From assembly GCF_036227605.1 (NCBI RefSeq), contig NZ_CP109487.1, positions 8,109,001 to 8,173,000 of the forward strand: a stretch of DNA of 64,000 nucleotides, given 5' to 3'. The notes under the pieces are model-generated. The model was not told the DNA's origin and searched no databases. It saw nothing but the letters and a program-made list of their open reading frames with translations. The DNA is from Streptomyces sp. NBC_01439. Lineage in GTDB: Bacteria; Actinomycetota; Actinomycetes; Streptomycetales; Streptomycetaceae. The first letter of the stretch is position 1. Every line of letters starts with the position of its first letter. Both the position numbers and the translations under genes were made by a program. Of this stretch, positions 18,902 to 27,567 are shown piece after piece.

Positions 18902-20149
18902 ATGATGCCGATGAACGGAAAGGCCGGCTGCCCGGTGCATCACGGTTTCGACCCGCTTGGTGACGCCTACATCGCCGACCCGTATCCGATCCACACCGCG
19001 GTGCGGGAGGAGGCTCCGGCGTTCTACGCATCGGCCATCGACATGTGGGTGATAACCCGGTACGACGACATCGAGGCCGTTCTCAAGGACCCGGGGACCT
19101 TCTCCGCCCGGGTCGGTCAGAAGCCGGTGTTCCCTCTCTCGGGAGAGGCGCAGGAGATTTTGAAGAAAGGGTTCCGCGCCTACCCGGTGATGTCGGACTG
19201 CGACCCGCCGCGTCACACGCGCATTCGCAAGCACAACATGACGGGCTTCTCCCCGCGGCGCATCGCGTCGCTGGAGCCGAAGGTCTGGGCCAAGGCCACG
19301 GAGCTGGTGGACTCCATCAGGCCCGGGCAGGTGGACCTGGTCAACGCGCTGACCTATCCGCTTCCGGCGTACATGATCTTCACGTTCATCGGCTTCCCGG
19401 ACGAGGACATGGACATGCTGAAGAGCTGGTGCGGAAACCGCATAGCCTTCAGCTGGGGACGCCCGAGCGCGGACGAGCAGCGCGAGATCGCCACCAACAT
19501 GACGAACTACTGGGAGTACTGCGAGGATTTCGTCGCCAAGCGGGCCGCGGAACCGGTGGACGACTTCACCAGTGACCTGATCCGGATACGCCAGGAGAAT
19601 CCCGACAGCCTGTCGCTCGAAGACATCACCAACGTCGCCTACGGGCTGAGCTTCGCCGGACACGAGACCACGACGAGTTTCACCGGGAACGCGATCCGAC
19701 AGCTCCTGGCCAACCCCAAGCAGTGGGCCTCGATCTGTGCCGACCGCAGTCTCATCTCCAAGGCGGTTGAAGAAATCCTGCGGTACGACAGCAGCATTCC
19801 GGCCTGGCGGCGCATCACCACCAGGGCGGTGGACGTGGGCGGTGTCGAGATTCCTGCTCAGGCCAAGGTGCTGATCCTGCTCGGCGCGGCCAACCGGGAC
19901 CCGAAGCACTTCGAGGAGCCCGAGACGTTCGACATCCACCGGGGCGATGCCCGCCGCCACCTCGCCTTCGGCAAGGGCATCCACTACTGCATCGGGGCCC
20001 CGCTCGCGCGGATGGAAGCCCGGATCGCCCTCGACCTGCTGGCGCAGCGGGCACCGGACATGCGGCTGGTGGAGGACCAGGACTTCGACTTCCCGGCGAA
20101 CGTCTCCTTCCGCGGTCCCCGGAGCCTGCTCGTCGAATGGCCCGGATGA
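18902..20149 (+). CDS. Cytochrome P450
   Basis: A 415-residue bacterial class I P450. The I-helix motif is AGHETT, the ExxR motif lies in VEEILRYDSS, and the heme-binding loop is FGKGIHYCIGAPLAR with the axial Cys. It needs ferredoxin and reductase partners; the fdxA gene 2.8 kb upstream is a candidate. AAGGAGG precedes the start. It is probably controlled by the adjacent LysR protein. Within the cluster it could hydroxylate or desaturate the hydrazine-bearing scaffold or help form a ring, but the substrate is not apparent. Confidence 0.92.
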   Translation: MMPMNGKAGCPVHHGFDPLGDAYIADPYPIHTAVREEAPAFYASAIDMWVITRYDDIEAVLKDPGTFSARVGQKPVFPLSGEAQEILKKGFRAYPVMSDCDPPRHTRIRKHNMTGFSPRRIASLEPKVWAKATELVDSIRPGQVDLVNALTYPLPAYMIFTFIGFPDEDMDMLKSWCGNRIAFSWGRPSADEQREIATNMTNYWEYCEDFVAKRAAEPVDDFTSDLIRIRQENPDSLSLEDITNVAYGLSFAGHETTTSFTGNAIRQLLANPKQWASICADRSLISKAVEEILRYDSSIPAWRRITTRAVDVGGVEIPAQAKVLILLGAANRDPKHFEEPETFDIHRGDARRHLAFGKGIHYCIGAPLARMEARIALDLLAQRAPDMRLVEDQDFDFPANVSFRGPRSLLVEWPG

Positions 20150-20165
20150 CCCTCCGGGCCCGGAG

Positions 20166-20220
20166 CCGGACGGCACCCGGCGGGGCGGGACGCGCGCCCC
20201 ACCGGGTGCCGCGGGTCCGG
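20166..20220. terminator. Terminator between P450 and thioesterase-fold gene
   Basis: A long imperfect hairpin. GGCACCCGG (20172-20180) pairs with CCGGGTGCC (20202-20210), with GGGG/CCCC inside and CCGGAC/GTCCGG outside. It separates the two convergent stops. Confidence 0.75.
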
Positions 20221-20229
20221 CGCGGCGGG

Positions 20230-21057
20230 TCACGGCCGGCCGCGCCGCTCAGTGATCAGCAAGGTCTGCAGGACCTGACCGCAGCCGCCCGTCGCGTCGT
20301 CGAGCTGCCCGACGGCGAGCCCCGATCCGTTCGGGCCGGCCGCGGTGTGCGAGCGCAGACACAGCCACTCCCCGACGGGATCCCGGTGCAGGGCAAGGGT
20401 CACATCTGTGTTGATGACGAGGTTCCTGTGATGGTCGAGCTCGAAGCCGACCGCCCAGCTGCTGTCGGCCACCGTGAGCGCCCGCGTCAGCGGTGAGTCC
20501 GGGGAGCCGGCAACCAAGGGGATGCGTTGCCGGGCCCAGGCGGTCCCCGGACCGAGCGTGTCGAAGCCCGCGCCGTCCTCGAAGCGCCACTCCATCGCCG
20601 CGATGTAGCCGTCCAGATGGGCGCCCGCCATGGTGTGCGGCGGCTGCGCCCCGGGCAGGGAGGGGGCGGGCGGGACGGGCCGCAATGCCGGAGTGTCCTC
20701 GGGGCTGGTGACGAGCCTCCAGGCCCGGGCCAGCAGCACCGGGACGTCGTCGGCGGTGATCTCCCCCTCCAGGGTCTCGACGTTGCCGCCGGACCGGACC
20801 GTCCGCACCTCGACCCGCAGGTCCGCGACCGGAACCGGGCGCAGCAGCTCCACGGTGACGCGGGCGATCCGCATGCCCGGCCGGCGGCCGTGGTGCTCCA
20901 GCGCCCGCCCGATCAGGGCGGACGGCGGACCGGCGTGCTGCGACTTCGCGCTCCACGGGCCCGCGGTGGCCGGGGTGCTCTCGAACCGGCCGTCCCCCAG
21001 GTCGTGGTAGAAGGCCGGGGGCAGCGCGTCGGGGAACGGAGCGAGCTCTGGGTTCAC
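20230..21057 (-). CDS. Thioesterase-superfamily (double hotdog) protein
   Basis: A 275-residue protein of the acyl-CoA-thioesterase-like superfamily, with two hotdog halves: KSQHAGPPSALIGRALEHH and RVTVELLRPVPVADLRVEV in the first, RALTVADSSWAVGFELDHH and VINTDVTLALHRDPVGEW in the second. A GTG start is chosen because GGAGG sits seven bases upstream. It lies 22 bases after the amidase stop on the same strand. It could release an acyl group from CoA or hydrolyse a pathway thioester. Catalysis cannot be confirmed from visible residues. Confidence 0.8.
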   Translation of the reverse strand: MNPELAPFPDALPPAFYHDLGDGRFESTPATAGPWSAKSQHAGPPSALIGRALEHHGRRPGMRIARVTVELLRPVPVADLRVEVRTVRSGGNVETLEGEITADDVPVLLARAWRLVTSPEDTPALRPVPPAPSLPGAQPPHTMAGAHLDGYIAAMEWRFEDGAGFDTLGPGTAWARQRIPLVAGSPDSPLTRALTVADSSWAVGFELDHHRNLVINTDVTLALHRDPVGEWLCLRSHTAAGPNGSGLAVGQLDDATGGCGQVLQTLLITERRGRP

Positions 21058-21079
21058 GGGTGTGCCTCCGGGTCCTGCC

Positions 21080-22504
21080 TCAGCGATTCGAGGCACTGTG
21101 GATGATGTCCGTCCGAGCCGCCCCGGCAAGTCTGCCCGTGTCCGACTGCGTCTCCTCGAGGGCGGTTCCCACCCGGAAGAGCACGGACTCTGCGAACGGG
21201 GCGGCGATCAGCTGAGCGCCGATGGGGAGTCCGGCGGAGTCCCTGCCGACCGGGAGCGAGAGTGCGGGGAATCCGGTGATGTTGGCGGGGGAGGAGAGCC
21301 GGACGTAGGCGTCGGTGACCGTCTCGGTGACGCCGTCCGGCCACCGCACGGTCTCCTGTCCTCGCCGCGCCGCCGTGATGGGGGAGGTCGGGGCGATGAG
21401 CAGGTCGATGCCGAGGAACAGCCGGCCCCACGCGCGGCTGATGAGGGACCGGGTGCGCTGGGCACGCAGGTAGTCCAGGGCGGACACGCGGTGTCCCGCC
21501 TCCAGGAGCAGCCGGATGTCCGGGCCGTAGAGGTCGGGTGTCGCGCGCAGGCCCTCCTCGTGGACCGCCGACGCCTCGGGGGCCATCAAGCCCCACTGCG
21601 TCGCCTCGACGTACTCGACGAGTGGCAGGTCCACGGGCATCACCGTCGCGCCGAGCTCCCGCAGCCGGTCGATCGTCGCGCGGACGGCGGCATCCACTTC
21701 CGGATCGACGCGGTCGAAGTAGTAGGTGCTGGGCACGCCGACGCGCAGCCCGCGCACGTTCGCCGGGGACGACGCGGGCGGGTCCGCCGGAGCGGAGACG
21801 CTGGCGGGGTCGGAGGGGTCGTGGCCGGCGAGCGTGCGCAGCACGAGGGCGGCGTCCCGCACGGTCCTGGTGAGGGGGCCGACGTGGTCCAGGGACCACG
21901 ACAGGGGCGCCACCCCGTGGCGGGAGACCAGACCGTAGGTGGGCTTCAGGCCCACCATCCCGTTGAGCGCGGCCGGAATGCGGATCGATCCCCCGGTGTC
22001 CGTCCCCAGCGCGAACAGCGCGGTCCCGGCCGCCACGGCCACCGCCGAGCCGCCGCTGGAGCCTCCGGCGACGGCGTCCGCGTGCCACGGATTGGCCGTC
22101 TGCGGGGTGAGCAGTCCGTAAGCGAACTCGTGGGTGTGGGTCTTGCCGATCAGGATCGCGCCGGCGTCCGTGAGGCGCGCGGCCACCGTGCTGTCCCCGC
22201 CGGGCATCCGTCCCGCCCACGCGCGCGAACTGGCCGTGGTGGGGATCCCGGAGACGTCGATCAGGTCCTTGAGGCCGTACGGAATGCCGTGGAGCGGCCC
22301 GCGGTGGACGCCCTGGCGGATCTCCCGCTCCGCCCGTCGCGCGGCCCGTCGCGCACGGTCCGCCACGACGGTGACGTACGCGTGGAGCCGGTCCTCGACG
22401 GCCTCGCACCGGTCCAGGACGGAGTCGACGAGTTCCACGGGGGACAGCGCGCGGGCCGCCATGGCCGCCGCCGCGTCCTCGACGGTCAGCTCAAAGGGCT
22501 GCAT
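21080..22504 (-). CDS. Amidase-signature enzyme (GatA/AtzE-like)
   Basis: A 474-residue amidase-signature protein with the Ser-cisSer-Lys triad: the Lys in GLKDLIDVSGIPTT, the cis-Ser in GGSSGGSAVAVAAG, and the nucleophile region GTDTGGSIRIPAAL. GGGAG precedes the start. The gene overlaps the 3' end of the small GatC/AtzG-like gene by 14 bases, and such a partner is known for GatA and for AtzE. In kinamycin/fosfazinomycin pathways an amidase moves hydrazine units between carriers, so this enzyme could release or transfer a hydrazide made with the asparagine-synthetase-like protein. It might instead be catabolic. Confidence 0.85.
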   Translation of the reverse strand: MQPFELTVEDAAAAMAARALSPVELVDSVLDRCEAVEDRLHAYVTVVADRARRAARRAEREIRQGVHRGPLHGIPYGLKDLIDVSGIPTTASSRAWAGRMPGGDSTVAARLTDAGAILIGKTHTHEFAYGLLTPQTANPWHADAVAGGSSGGSAVAVAAGTALFALGTDTGGSIRIPAALNGMVGLKPTYGLVSRHGVAPLSWSLDHVGPLTRTVRDAALVLRTLAGHDPSDPASVSAPADPPASSPANVRGLRVGVPSTYYFDRVDPEVDAAVRATIDRLRELGATVMPVDLPLVEYVEATQWGLMAPEASAVHEEGLRATPDLYGPDIRLLLEAGHRVSALDYLRAQRTRSLISRAWGRLFLGIDLLIAPTSPITAARRGQETVRWPDGVTETVTDAYVRLSSPANITGFPALSLPVGRDSAGLPIGAQLIAAPFAESVLFRVGTALEETQSDTGRLAGAARTDIIHSASNR

Positions 22505-22706
22505 CGAAGGCTCCCGGGGCCACGGGGCAGCGGTCGGTCGCCGCACGGAAGACCGGGGCCGGCGCGACGCCCGCCAGGTCCAGGGTCCGCAGTCGACCGA
22601 AGAGTTGAGCCAGTCGGGCGGCCAGTTCGGCCACGTCGCCGGGACGGACCTCCGTGGGCGGGGCGGGTCGCACGGTCGGACGGGACGGTCCCGTAGCGGC
22701 CATCAT
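22491..22706 (-). CDS. GatC/AtzG-like small amidase partner
   Basis: A 71-residue protein. Its core VAELAARLAQLFGRLRTLDL followed by APVFR is typical of GatC/AtzG-type chaperone subunits that wrap around an amidase. The tandem ATG start has GGAAGGG upstream. It overlaps the amidase gene, so the pair is translationally linked and probably forms an AtzE-AtzG-type complex. Such short proteins are easily missed; assignment rests on size, helix pattern and coupling. Confidence 0.65.
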   Translation of the reverse strand: MMAATGPSRPTVRPAPPTEVRPGDVAELAARLAQLFGRLRTLDLAGVAPAPVFRAATDRCPVAPGAFDAAL

Positions 22707-22823
22707 GGTTCCCTTCCGGGTGATCGGAGCCGGATGCCTTGGATCACGTGCGGAGCCGGGGACGGCGGGGCAGTCCGCGGCCCTCCCGTGCCGTACTGCC
22801 GCCTCCCTGCCGACGCGAAGGAG

Positions 22824-22862
22824 CCCGGTGGCCCCCGACGGGGGATTGAGGGGGCCACCGGG
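22824..22862 (-). terminator. Terminator after the asparagine-synthetase-like gene
   Basis: A perfect 13-bp stem (CCCGGTGGCCCCC at 22824-22836 and its complement at 22850-22862) with a 13-base loop. It lies between the leftward asnB stop and the GatC-like start, so it separates MFS-asnB from the amidase operon. Confidence 0.85.
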
Positions 22863-22934
22863 AGAGCGGGTGCCGTGCGCACGGCCGGTCACTGCCGGTC
22901 ACGGCCGAGGCGCACGGCTGCGCGGGAACCGGGC

Positions 22935-24785
22935 CTACAGGTCGATCGTGACGCCGTAGGACTCCAGCCAGGCGTTGAGCCAGAGCGGAACCTCGAGGTC
23001 GATCCGGGTGATCTGGGTGCTGGCCGTGCTGATGCTGCCGTCGAGCCGGCCTCGGACACGGTCCTTGTCGAGGAGCGGCAGGATCGGCGCGTCACCACCG
23101 CTGAGCACCTCGGCGAGCCGGTCGCGGAGCTTCTTCTCGTAACCGGAGTCCTGCGTGCTCGGGTACGGCGCCTTCACGCGCTTCACGATCGACTCGGGCA
23201 GCATGTCGCGGGTGGCCGCGCGCAGCAGGCTCTTCTCCCGGCCGTCGAACGTCTTCATGGCCCAGGGCGCGTTGAACACGTACTCCACGAGGCGGTGGTC
23301 GCAGAACGGGACGCGGACCTCCAGCCCGACGGCCATGCTCATGCGGTCCTTGCGGTCGAGGAGGGTGTTGAGGAAGCGGGTCAGGTTGAGGTAGCTGATC
23401 TCCCTCATCCGCTTCTCCAGGCCCGTCTCGCCGGGGAGGACCGGCACCTCGGCGATGGCATCGCCGTAGCTAGACCGTCGATAGCCGGGGATGTCGAGCT
23501 TGCCCAGCAGTCCGCCGTCGAACAGCGGCGTCCCGTCGTAGAAGGGGCCGGGCGTCGAGGTGAGCCAGGGAAACGTCTCGGCCGTGAGGACCTCGGGATC
23601 GTGGAACCAGCTGTACCCGCCGAAGAGTTCGTCCGCGGACTCGCCGGACAGGGCCACGGTGGACCGCTCCCGAACCGCTTTGAAGAGCAGGTACAGGGAG
23701 GGCCACAGGTCGCCGTACCACATGGGCGGCAGGTCGGTGGCGTCGAGGACCGCGGCCCGGACGCCGGGGTCGCTCAGGTCGTCGCTGTTGAGCAGGATCT
23801 CCCTGTGCTCGGCCGCGACGTGCTGGGCCAGGTCGCGGACGAACGGAGCGTCCGGGGTGCTCCGCAGGGGGTCCGGTACGAAGTTCTCCGCGGCGCCGAC
23901 GAAGTCGACGGAGAACGATCGCACCGGTCCGCCGCCCTGGGCGGCCAGGGCCTTGGCCGCCAGCGCGGTCACCGCGGAGGAGTCCAGGCCTCCGGAGAGC
24001 AGGCTGCACAGCGGGACGTCAGAGATCAGCTGCCTGCTGACGGTGTCGTCGAGGAGTCCGCGGACCGTCTCGATGGTCGTCTCCAGGGAGTCCGTGTGCT
24101 CCTTGGCCTCGAGCGCCCAATAGCGGCGCTTGACGAGCCCCTGGCGGCGGACACGGACCGTGTGCCCCGGCCGGATCTCGTACATCCCGGTGAAAATGGC
24201 GTGCTCGGGGGTCTTCACCATGTCGAGGAGCTCACGCAGGCCGTTCTCGTTCACCCGGCGCGGGATCTCCGGGTGGGCGAGGATGGCCTTGGGCTCCGAG
24301 CCGAACAGGACGCCGTTCGCCGTGGGGTAGTAGTACAGCGGCTTGACGCCCATCCGGTCGCGGACCAGGAGCAGCTCCTCGTTCCGGACGTCCCAGACGC
24401 CGAAGGCGAACATGCCGTTCAGCTTGTCGACGACGCCCTCGCCCCACTCCAGGTACCCCCGGAGGACCACCTCGGTGTCGCTCTCGGTACGGAAGCGGTG
24501 CCCGCGGGAGATCAGGTCCGCGCGCAGCTCGCGGTAGTTGTAGATCTCACCGCTGAAGGTCAGCACCGCCAGCGTGCGCCCGTCCTGTTCGGCGGTCATC
24601 GGCTGACGTCCGCCCTCCAGGTCGATGACGGAGAGACGACGGTGACCGATGGCGGCGTGCTGATCGATCCACACGCCTTCGGCGTCGGGACCGCGGCACG
24701 CCATCGTCTGTGTCATGGCGTCGACGATGGCGCGCTCCTGGGTGAGATCGCGCCCGTAATCTATCCAGCCCGCAATGCCGCACAT
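22935..24785 (-). CDS. asnB: Glutamine-hydrolysing asparagine-synthetase-like enzyme
   Basis: A 616-residue class II glutamine amidotransferase with an AsnB domain. The start MCGIAGW leaves Cys2 as the glutaminase nucleophile, with RGPDAEG and the ATP-PPi loop LLSGGLDSSAVTAL following. The ATG at 24785 is certain because Cys2 must be exposed; GAAGGAG lies upstream. Such enzymes adenylate a carboxylate and transfer ammonia or another amine. In this cluster it could form a carboxamide or hydrazide on the product, parallel to amide-forming enzymes of other N-N pathways. It is preceded by the exporter gene on the same strand with a 177-base gap. Confidence 0.9.
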   Translation of the reverse strand: MCGIAGWIDYGRDLTQERAIVDAMTQTMACRGPDAEGVWIDQHAAIGHRRLSVIDLEGGRQPMTAEQDGRTLAVLTFSGEIYNYRELRADLISRGHRFRTESDTEVVLRGYLEWGEGVVDKLNGMFAFGVWDVRNEELLLVRDRMGVKPLYYYPTANGVLFGSEPKAILAHPEIPRRVNENGLRELLDMVKTPEHAIFTGMYEIRPGHTVRVRRQGLVKRRYWALEAKEHTDSLETTIETVRGLLDDTVSRQLISDVPLCSLLSGGLDSSAVTALAAKALAAQGGGPVRSFSVDFVGAAENFVPDPLRSTPDAPFVRDLAQHVAAEHREILLNSDDLSDPGVRAAVLDATDLPPMWYGDLWPSLYLLFKAVRERSTVALSGESADELFGGYSWFHDPEVLTAETFPWLTSTPGPFYDGTPLFDGGLLGKLDIPGYRRSSYGDAIAEVPVLPGETGLEKRMREISYLNLTRFLNTLLDRKDRMSMAVGLEVRVPFCDHRLVEYVFNAPWAMKTFDGREKSLLRAATRDMLPESIVKRVKAPYPSTQDSGYEKKLRDRLAEVLSGGDAPILPLLDKDRVRGRLDGSISTASTQITRIDLEVPLWLNAWLESYGVTIDL

Positions 24786-24930
24786 AAGCGACGTTCTCCT
24801 TCGGTAGGCGATCGTGAGCACCTGGCTCATCGAGGTGGTCCGAGAAAGGGAGGTGGAGACACCTCTCGCCGGGCCGGCCCGCCGGAGCGGGCGCGACCGA
24901 GAGCGAGGGGGACAGCGGCGGAGCATGCGC

Positions 24931-24950
24931 CGGGGCGGACGGCCGCCCCG
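24931..24950 (-). terminator. Weak hairpin between MFS and asnB genes
   Basis: CGGGGCGG (24931-24938) pairs with CCGCCCCG (24943-24950) over a four-base loop, just after the exporter stop. It may give partial termination or only stabilise the message. Confidence 0.35.
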
Positions 24951-24962
24951 ATCGCGGTGTGG

Positions 24963-26180
24963 CTAGGAGGCCTTGGGCCACGTGTACTTTCCGGCCCAGT
25001 GGGCCCAGGCCACGAGGACCATCAGGACGGCTGCCAGCCCGCCCAGGACCATGACCGCGGAGGGCGAGGAGCGGTCGAGGACAGCCCCTCCTACCAGGGC
25101 TCCGATGGAGATCGTGGCCTGGAAGGAGGCGGTGAAGAGGACCGAGGACGCCTCGGGGGAGTCCGGGGCGGCCTTGGAGAACCAGGTCTGGGAGCAGACC
25201 GGGACAGCGCCGTAGGCGACGCCCCAGACGACCAGTAGGGCCACTGCGCCGGCGTCCGAGCGCCCCAGGACGGGCAGGAGGAGGGTCGCGCCGGCGATCA
25301 GCGCGGCGGCCGCGGCGAAGGTGGACCGCGGGTAGCGTCCCACCGTGGCTCCGCCCAGGAAGTTGCCGGCGATGCCGGCCGCTCCGTAGATGAGCAGGTA
25401 GACCGTGATGAGACCCGAACCGACACGGGTCACCTGCTCCAGGAACGGGGTGACGTAGGTGTACGTGCCGAAGTGGGCGAGCACGACGAGGAAGGTCATG
25501 ACCAGGGCGAAGCGGGTGTTGACGCTTCGGAGCATGCCGCCGAGGACGTCGAGGCGCGTCGCCCGGTCGGAAGGCAGGGGCGGGACGACCACGAGCAGCA
25601 GCACGAGGACGGCCAGCGTGAAGCCGCCCATGACGAGGAACGCCGTCCGCCAGCCTGCGACGTCACCGATGAACGTGCCCAGCGGCACGCCGAGTACGGA
25701 GCCGAGCGGTACGGCGGAGAAGATCACCGAGGTCGCGCGGCCCACGGACTTCGCGGGAACCAGCTGGCTGGCGAGTCCGGCGCCGATGGACCAGAATCCG
25801 CCGATGGTGATGCCCACCATGACGCGGGAGACCAGGACCAGCCAGTAGCTCGAAGCGACGGCCGCCAGGAAGTTGGCCAGCGCCAGCAGCAGGATGAACA
25901 CACCCAGCATGACCCGCCGGTCGATGCGCCCCGTGGCCACCGTGACCACGGGGGCCGAGACCGCGGCGAGGAATCCTGGCATGGTCATCATGAGACCAGC
26001 CATTCCGTCCGAAATGGTGAAACTCGATCCGATCGACGTGAGAAGGCCGATCGGAAGAATCTCGGTCGTGACGATGGAGAAGATCCCTAGCATTATCGAA
26101 ATGACGGCCAGCCAGGAGATGAACGGCGAGCGGTCCGTCGGTGCGGGGGATTGGACAGAAGTGGTGGTTGCTGTGGACAT
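24963..26180 (-). CDS. MFS transporter (DHA1/AraJ-like exporter)
   Basis: A 405-residue membrane protein with about twelve hydrophobic segments and the MFS signature around GRIDRRVMLGVFILLL and RVMVGITIGGFWSIGAG. The subfamily resembles AraJ/YdhP-type drug or sugar efflux proteins. It is the rightmost gene of the biosynthetic cluster and its probable exporter or self-resistance determinant. Its start faces a 430-base region without a gene. Confidence 0.9.
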   Translation of the reverse strand: MSTATTTSVQSPAPTDRSPFISWLAVISIMLGIFSIVTTEILPIGLLTSIGSSFTISDGMAGLMMTMPGFLAAVSAPVVTVATGRIDRRVMLGVFILLLALANFLAAVASSYWLVLVSRVMVGITIGGFWSIGAGLASQLVPAKSVGRATSVIFSAVPLGSVLGVPLGTFIGDVAGWRTAFLVMGGFTLAVLVLLLVVVPPLPSDRATRLDVLGGMLRSVNTRFALVMTFLVVLAHFGTYTYVTPFLEQVTRVGSGLITVYLLIYGAAGIAGNFLGGATVGRYPRSTFAAAAALIAGATLLLPVLGRSDAGAVALLVVWGVAYGAVPVCSQTWFSKAAPDSPEASSVLFTASFQATISIGALVGGAVLDRSSPSAVMVLGGLAAVLMVLVAWAHWAGKYTWPKAS

Positions 26181-26609
26181 GAATCCCGTCCTGAGTTGGG
26201 CATCACATGCAGAGTTGCGTGATCTCTAGTCCAGCAGGAACGGGCACCATCTTCTGGCAGGTTCTCGACACCAACAACCGGCTCCTCGAGGCGTCGAGAG
26301 TGATCCGACTGCACCCACAGAGTCGCCGGGTCCGGTGTTTCAGCAGGTCAACGGATTGCTTCAGGTGTTGGAGCGGGCTGTTCGTCAGGATGCGGCGCGT
26401 GGGAGGCGCTGTGTGCCCCGCGACGACTTAGCCAAGTCGAGAAACTGTCCGCGAAGGAAAATCGTCACGCGATGGTTCACGTCGCAAACCTGCCAGACTG
26501 CGACTCGATTCGATGTTGTTCTGGTTCTCCCACGTCACATATCGTGCCGCTGCACCGCCGCAGTGGGCGTATCGGCCCGGCGAGGTCGTCTGCTGAATTG
26601 AGGAGAAGA
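26181..26609. promoter_or_regulatory. Intergenic region right of the biosynthetic cluster
   Basis: The 429 bases hold the leftward MFS promoter and the ribosome site of the small gene at 26610. A weak dyad ATCAC (26202-26206) and GTGAT (26219-26223) is visible close to the MFS start. No gene is evident. Confidence 0.35.
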
Positions 26610-26858
26610 GTGTTCGAGCCTGAAGAGGTAATCCGAAAGAACGTGCAGGAGAAAGCGGCGGGACTCGACCGCGACGGTGTCTCCGCACAGAGGCGAGAGG
26701 CGCAACGCAGGTACGACGCCAGCATGCCGGGGTATTGCGTCGAGCTGGTCATGCAACGGGAACAGCTGGACGAGTACGTCAAGGAATGGCAGCGCGTGCT
26801 TGACGAGATGACCGAGCGCGGCATCGAACGCTTCCTCCCCGTCGACGAGAAGGCCTGA
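26610..26858 (+). CDS. Small hypothetical charged helical protein
   Basis: An 82-residue protein starting at GTG with AGGAG nine bases upstream. It is highly charged, with a probable helix (VELVMQREQLDEYVKEWQRV) and the ending ERFLPVDEKA. No family is recognised. The longer frame from 26472 lacks a ribosome site. It stands alone between the exporter gene and the IS630 remnant and is probably outside the cluster. Confidence 0.5.
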   Translation: MFEPEEVIRKNVQEKAAGLDRDGVSAQRREAQRRYDASMPGYCVELVMQREQLDEYVKEWQRVLDEMTERGIERFLPVDEKA

Positions 26859-26956
26859 CGGGACGACACCGTCCGCATCCGATCCGTCGTGCACTGCGCA
26901 CCGGACGCCGGACAGGAGCACGCGCGAGGCCGGAGCACACCTGCGCGGGTGCCCCG

Positions 26957-27144
26957 ATGACGCACTCCTCGTCGTCAGGACTGGGCAGGCGGGGACGGCC
27001 GCCCGCCCAGCGAGGGGCCGGACAGGCCGGGCCGATCTCGTTGAACCGGAGGATGGCGTCGCGGACGGTGTCCTCGTCGGCCTGCTACAGTTGGGCGATC
27101 ACCGGGACACGGTTCCCGCCGGCCGAGGCCAGCAGCTCGTGTGC
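26957..27144 (-). pseudogene. IS630-family transposase fragment
   Basis: Reading leftward, the frame gives PVIAQL, an in-frame TAG, then QADEDTVRDAILRFNEIG and RWAGGRPRLPSPDDEECVI. This is the N-terminal HTH/linker part of a Streptomyces IS630-type transposase, where these motifs are highly conserved. There is no start, an internal stop and no DDE domain. It directly abuts the stop codon of the anti-sigma gene at 27145. Confidence 0.8.
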
Positions 27145-27567
27145 TCAGGCGGCGTCGAAGCGCACCGCGAACGTGATGCTCGCACCGACGGCGCATCGTG
27201 CGATGTCCATTCGGTCGGTCAGCTCCCGGACGAGCCATAGCCCGTGGCCGCCGGGAGTGTCCAACGAGGGCAGTGCAAGTGGGATCATGTTCTCGTCGAA
27301 GCCGGGCCCCGTGTCGTTGACCTGGCAGCACAGACCGTCCGCACTTCGGAAGAGCCGGATGGTTCCCTCGCCTCCACCATGTCGTACGGCGTTGCACATC
27401 ACCTCGTGCACGGCCAGGACGAACTGGGCGCGGCGCGCCTCGGTGAGGGTGGTCCGTGACGTGTGCAGATCTACCTGGACCCGTATCCTCGCCAGGTCCG
27501 CGGCGCAGAAGCGCGACTCCAGAAGCAGTTCTCCCTCTCCCTGCGCCGAGATCGTCTGTGCGGTCAT
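27145..27567 (-). CDS. RsbW-like anti-sigma-factor kinase (HATPase)
   Basis: A 140-residue small GHKL-type ATP-binding protein. The N box region is LAVHEVMCNAVRHGG, the G1 box VNDTGPGFDEN and the G2 region PGGHGLWLVRELTD. This matches the RsbW/SpoIIAB-like HATPase_c_2 proteins common in Streptomyces. AAGGAG precedes the start and it overlaps the upstream MEDS-STAS gene by four bases. The pair probably acts as a partner-switching module: kinase plus STAS-domain protein. Confidence 0.85.
   Translation of the reverse strand: MTAQTISAQGEGELLLESRFCAADLARIRVQVDLHTSRTTLTEARRAQFVLAVHEVMCNAVRHGGGEGTIRLFRSADGLCCQVNDTGPGFDENMIPLALPSLDTPGGHGLWLVRELTDRMDIARCAVGASITFAVRFDAA

Noticed and set aside
22134-25238. 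A 1034-codon rightward frame across the amidase, asnB and MFS genes
   Set aside because: It is antisense to three well-supported genes and crosses their intergenic gaps and a terminator; no domain is recognisable.
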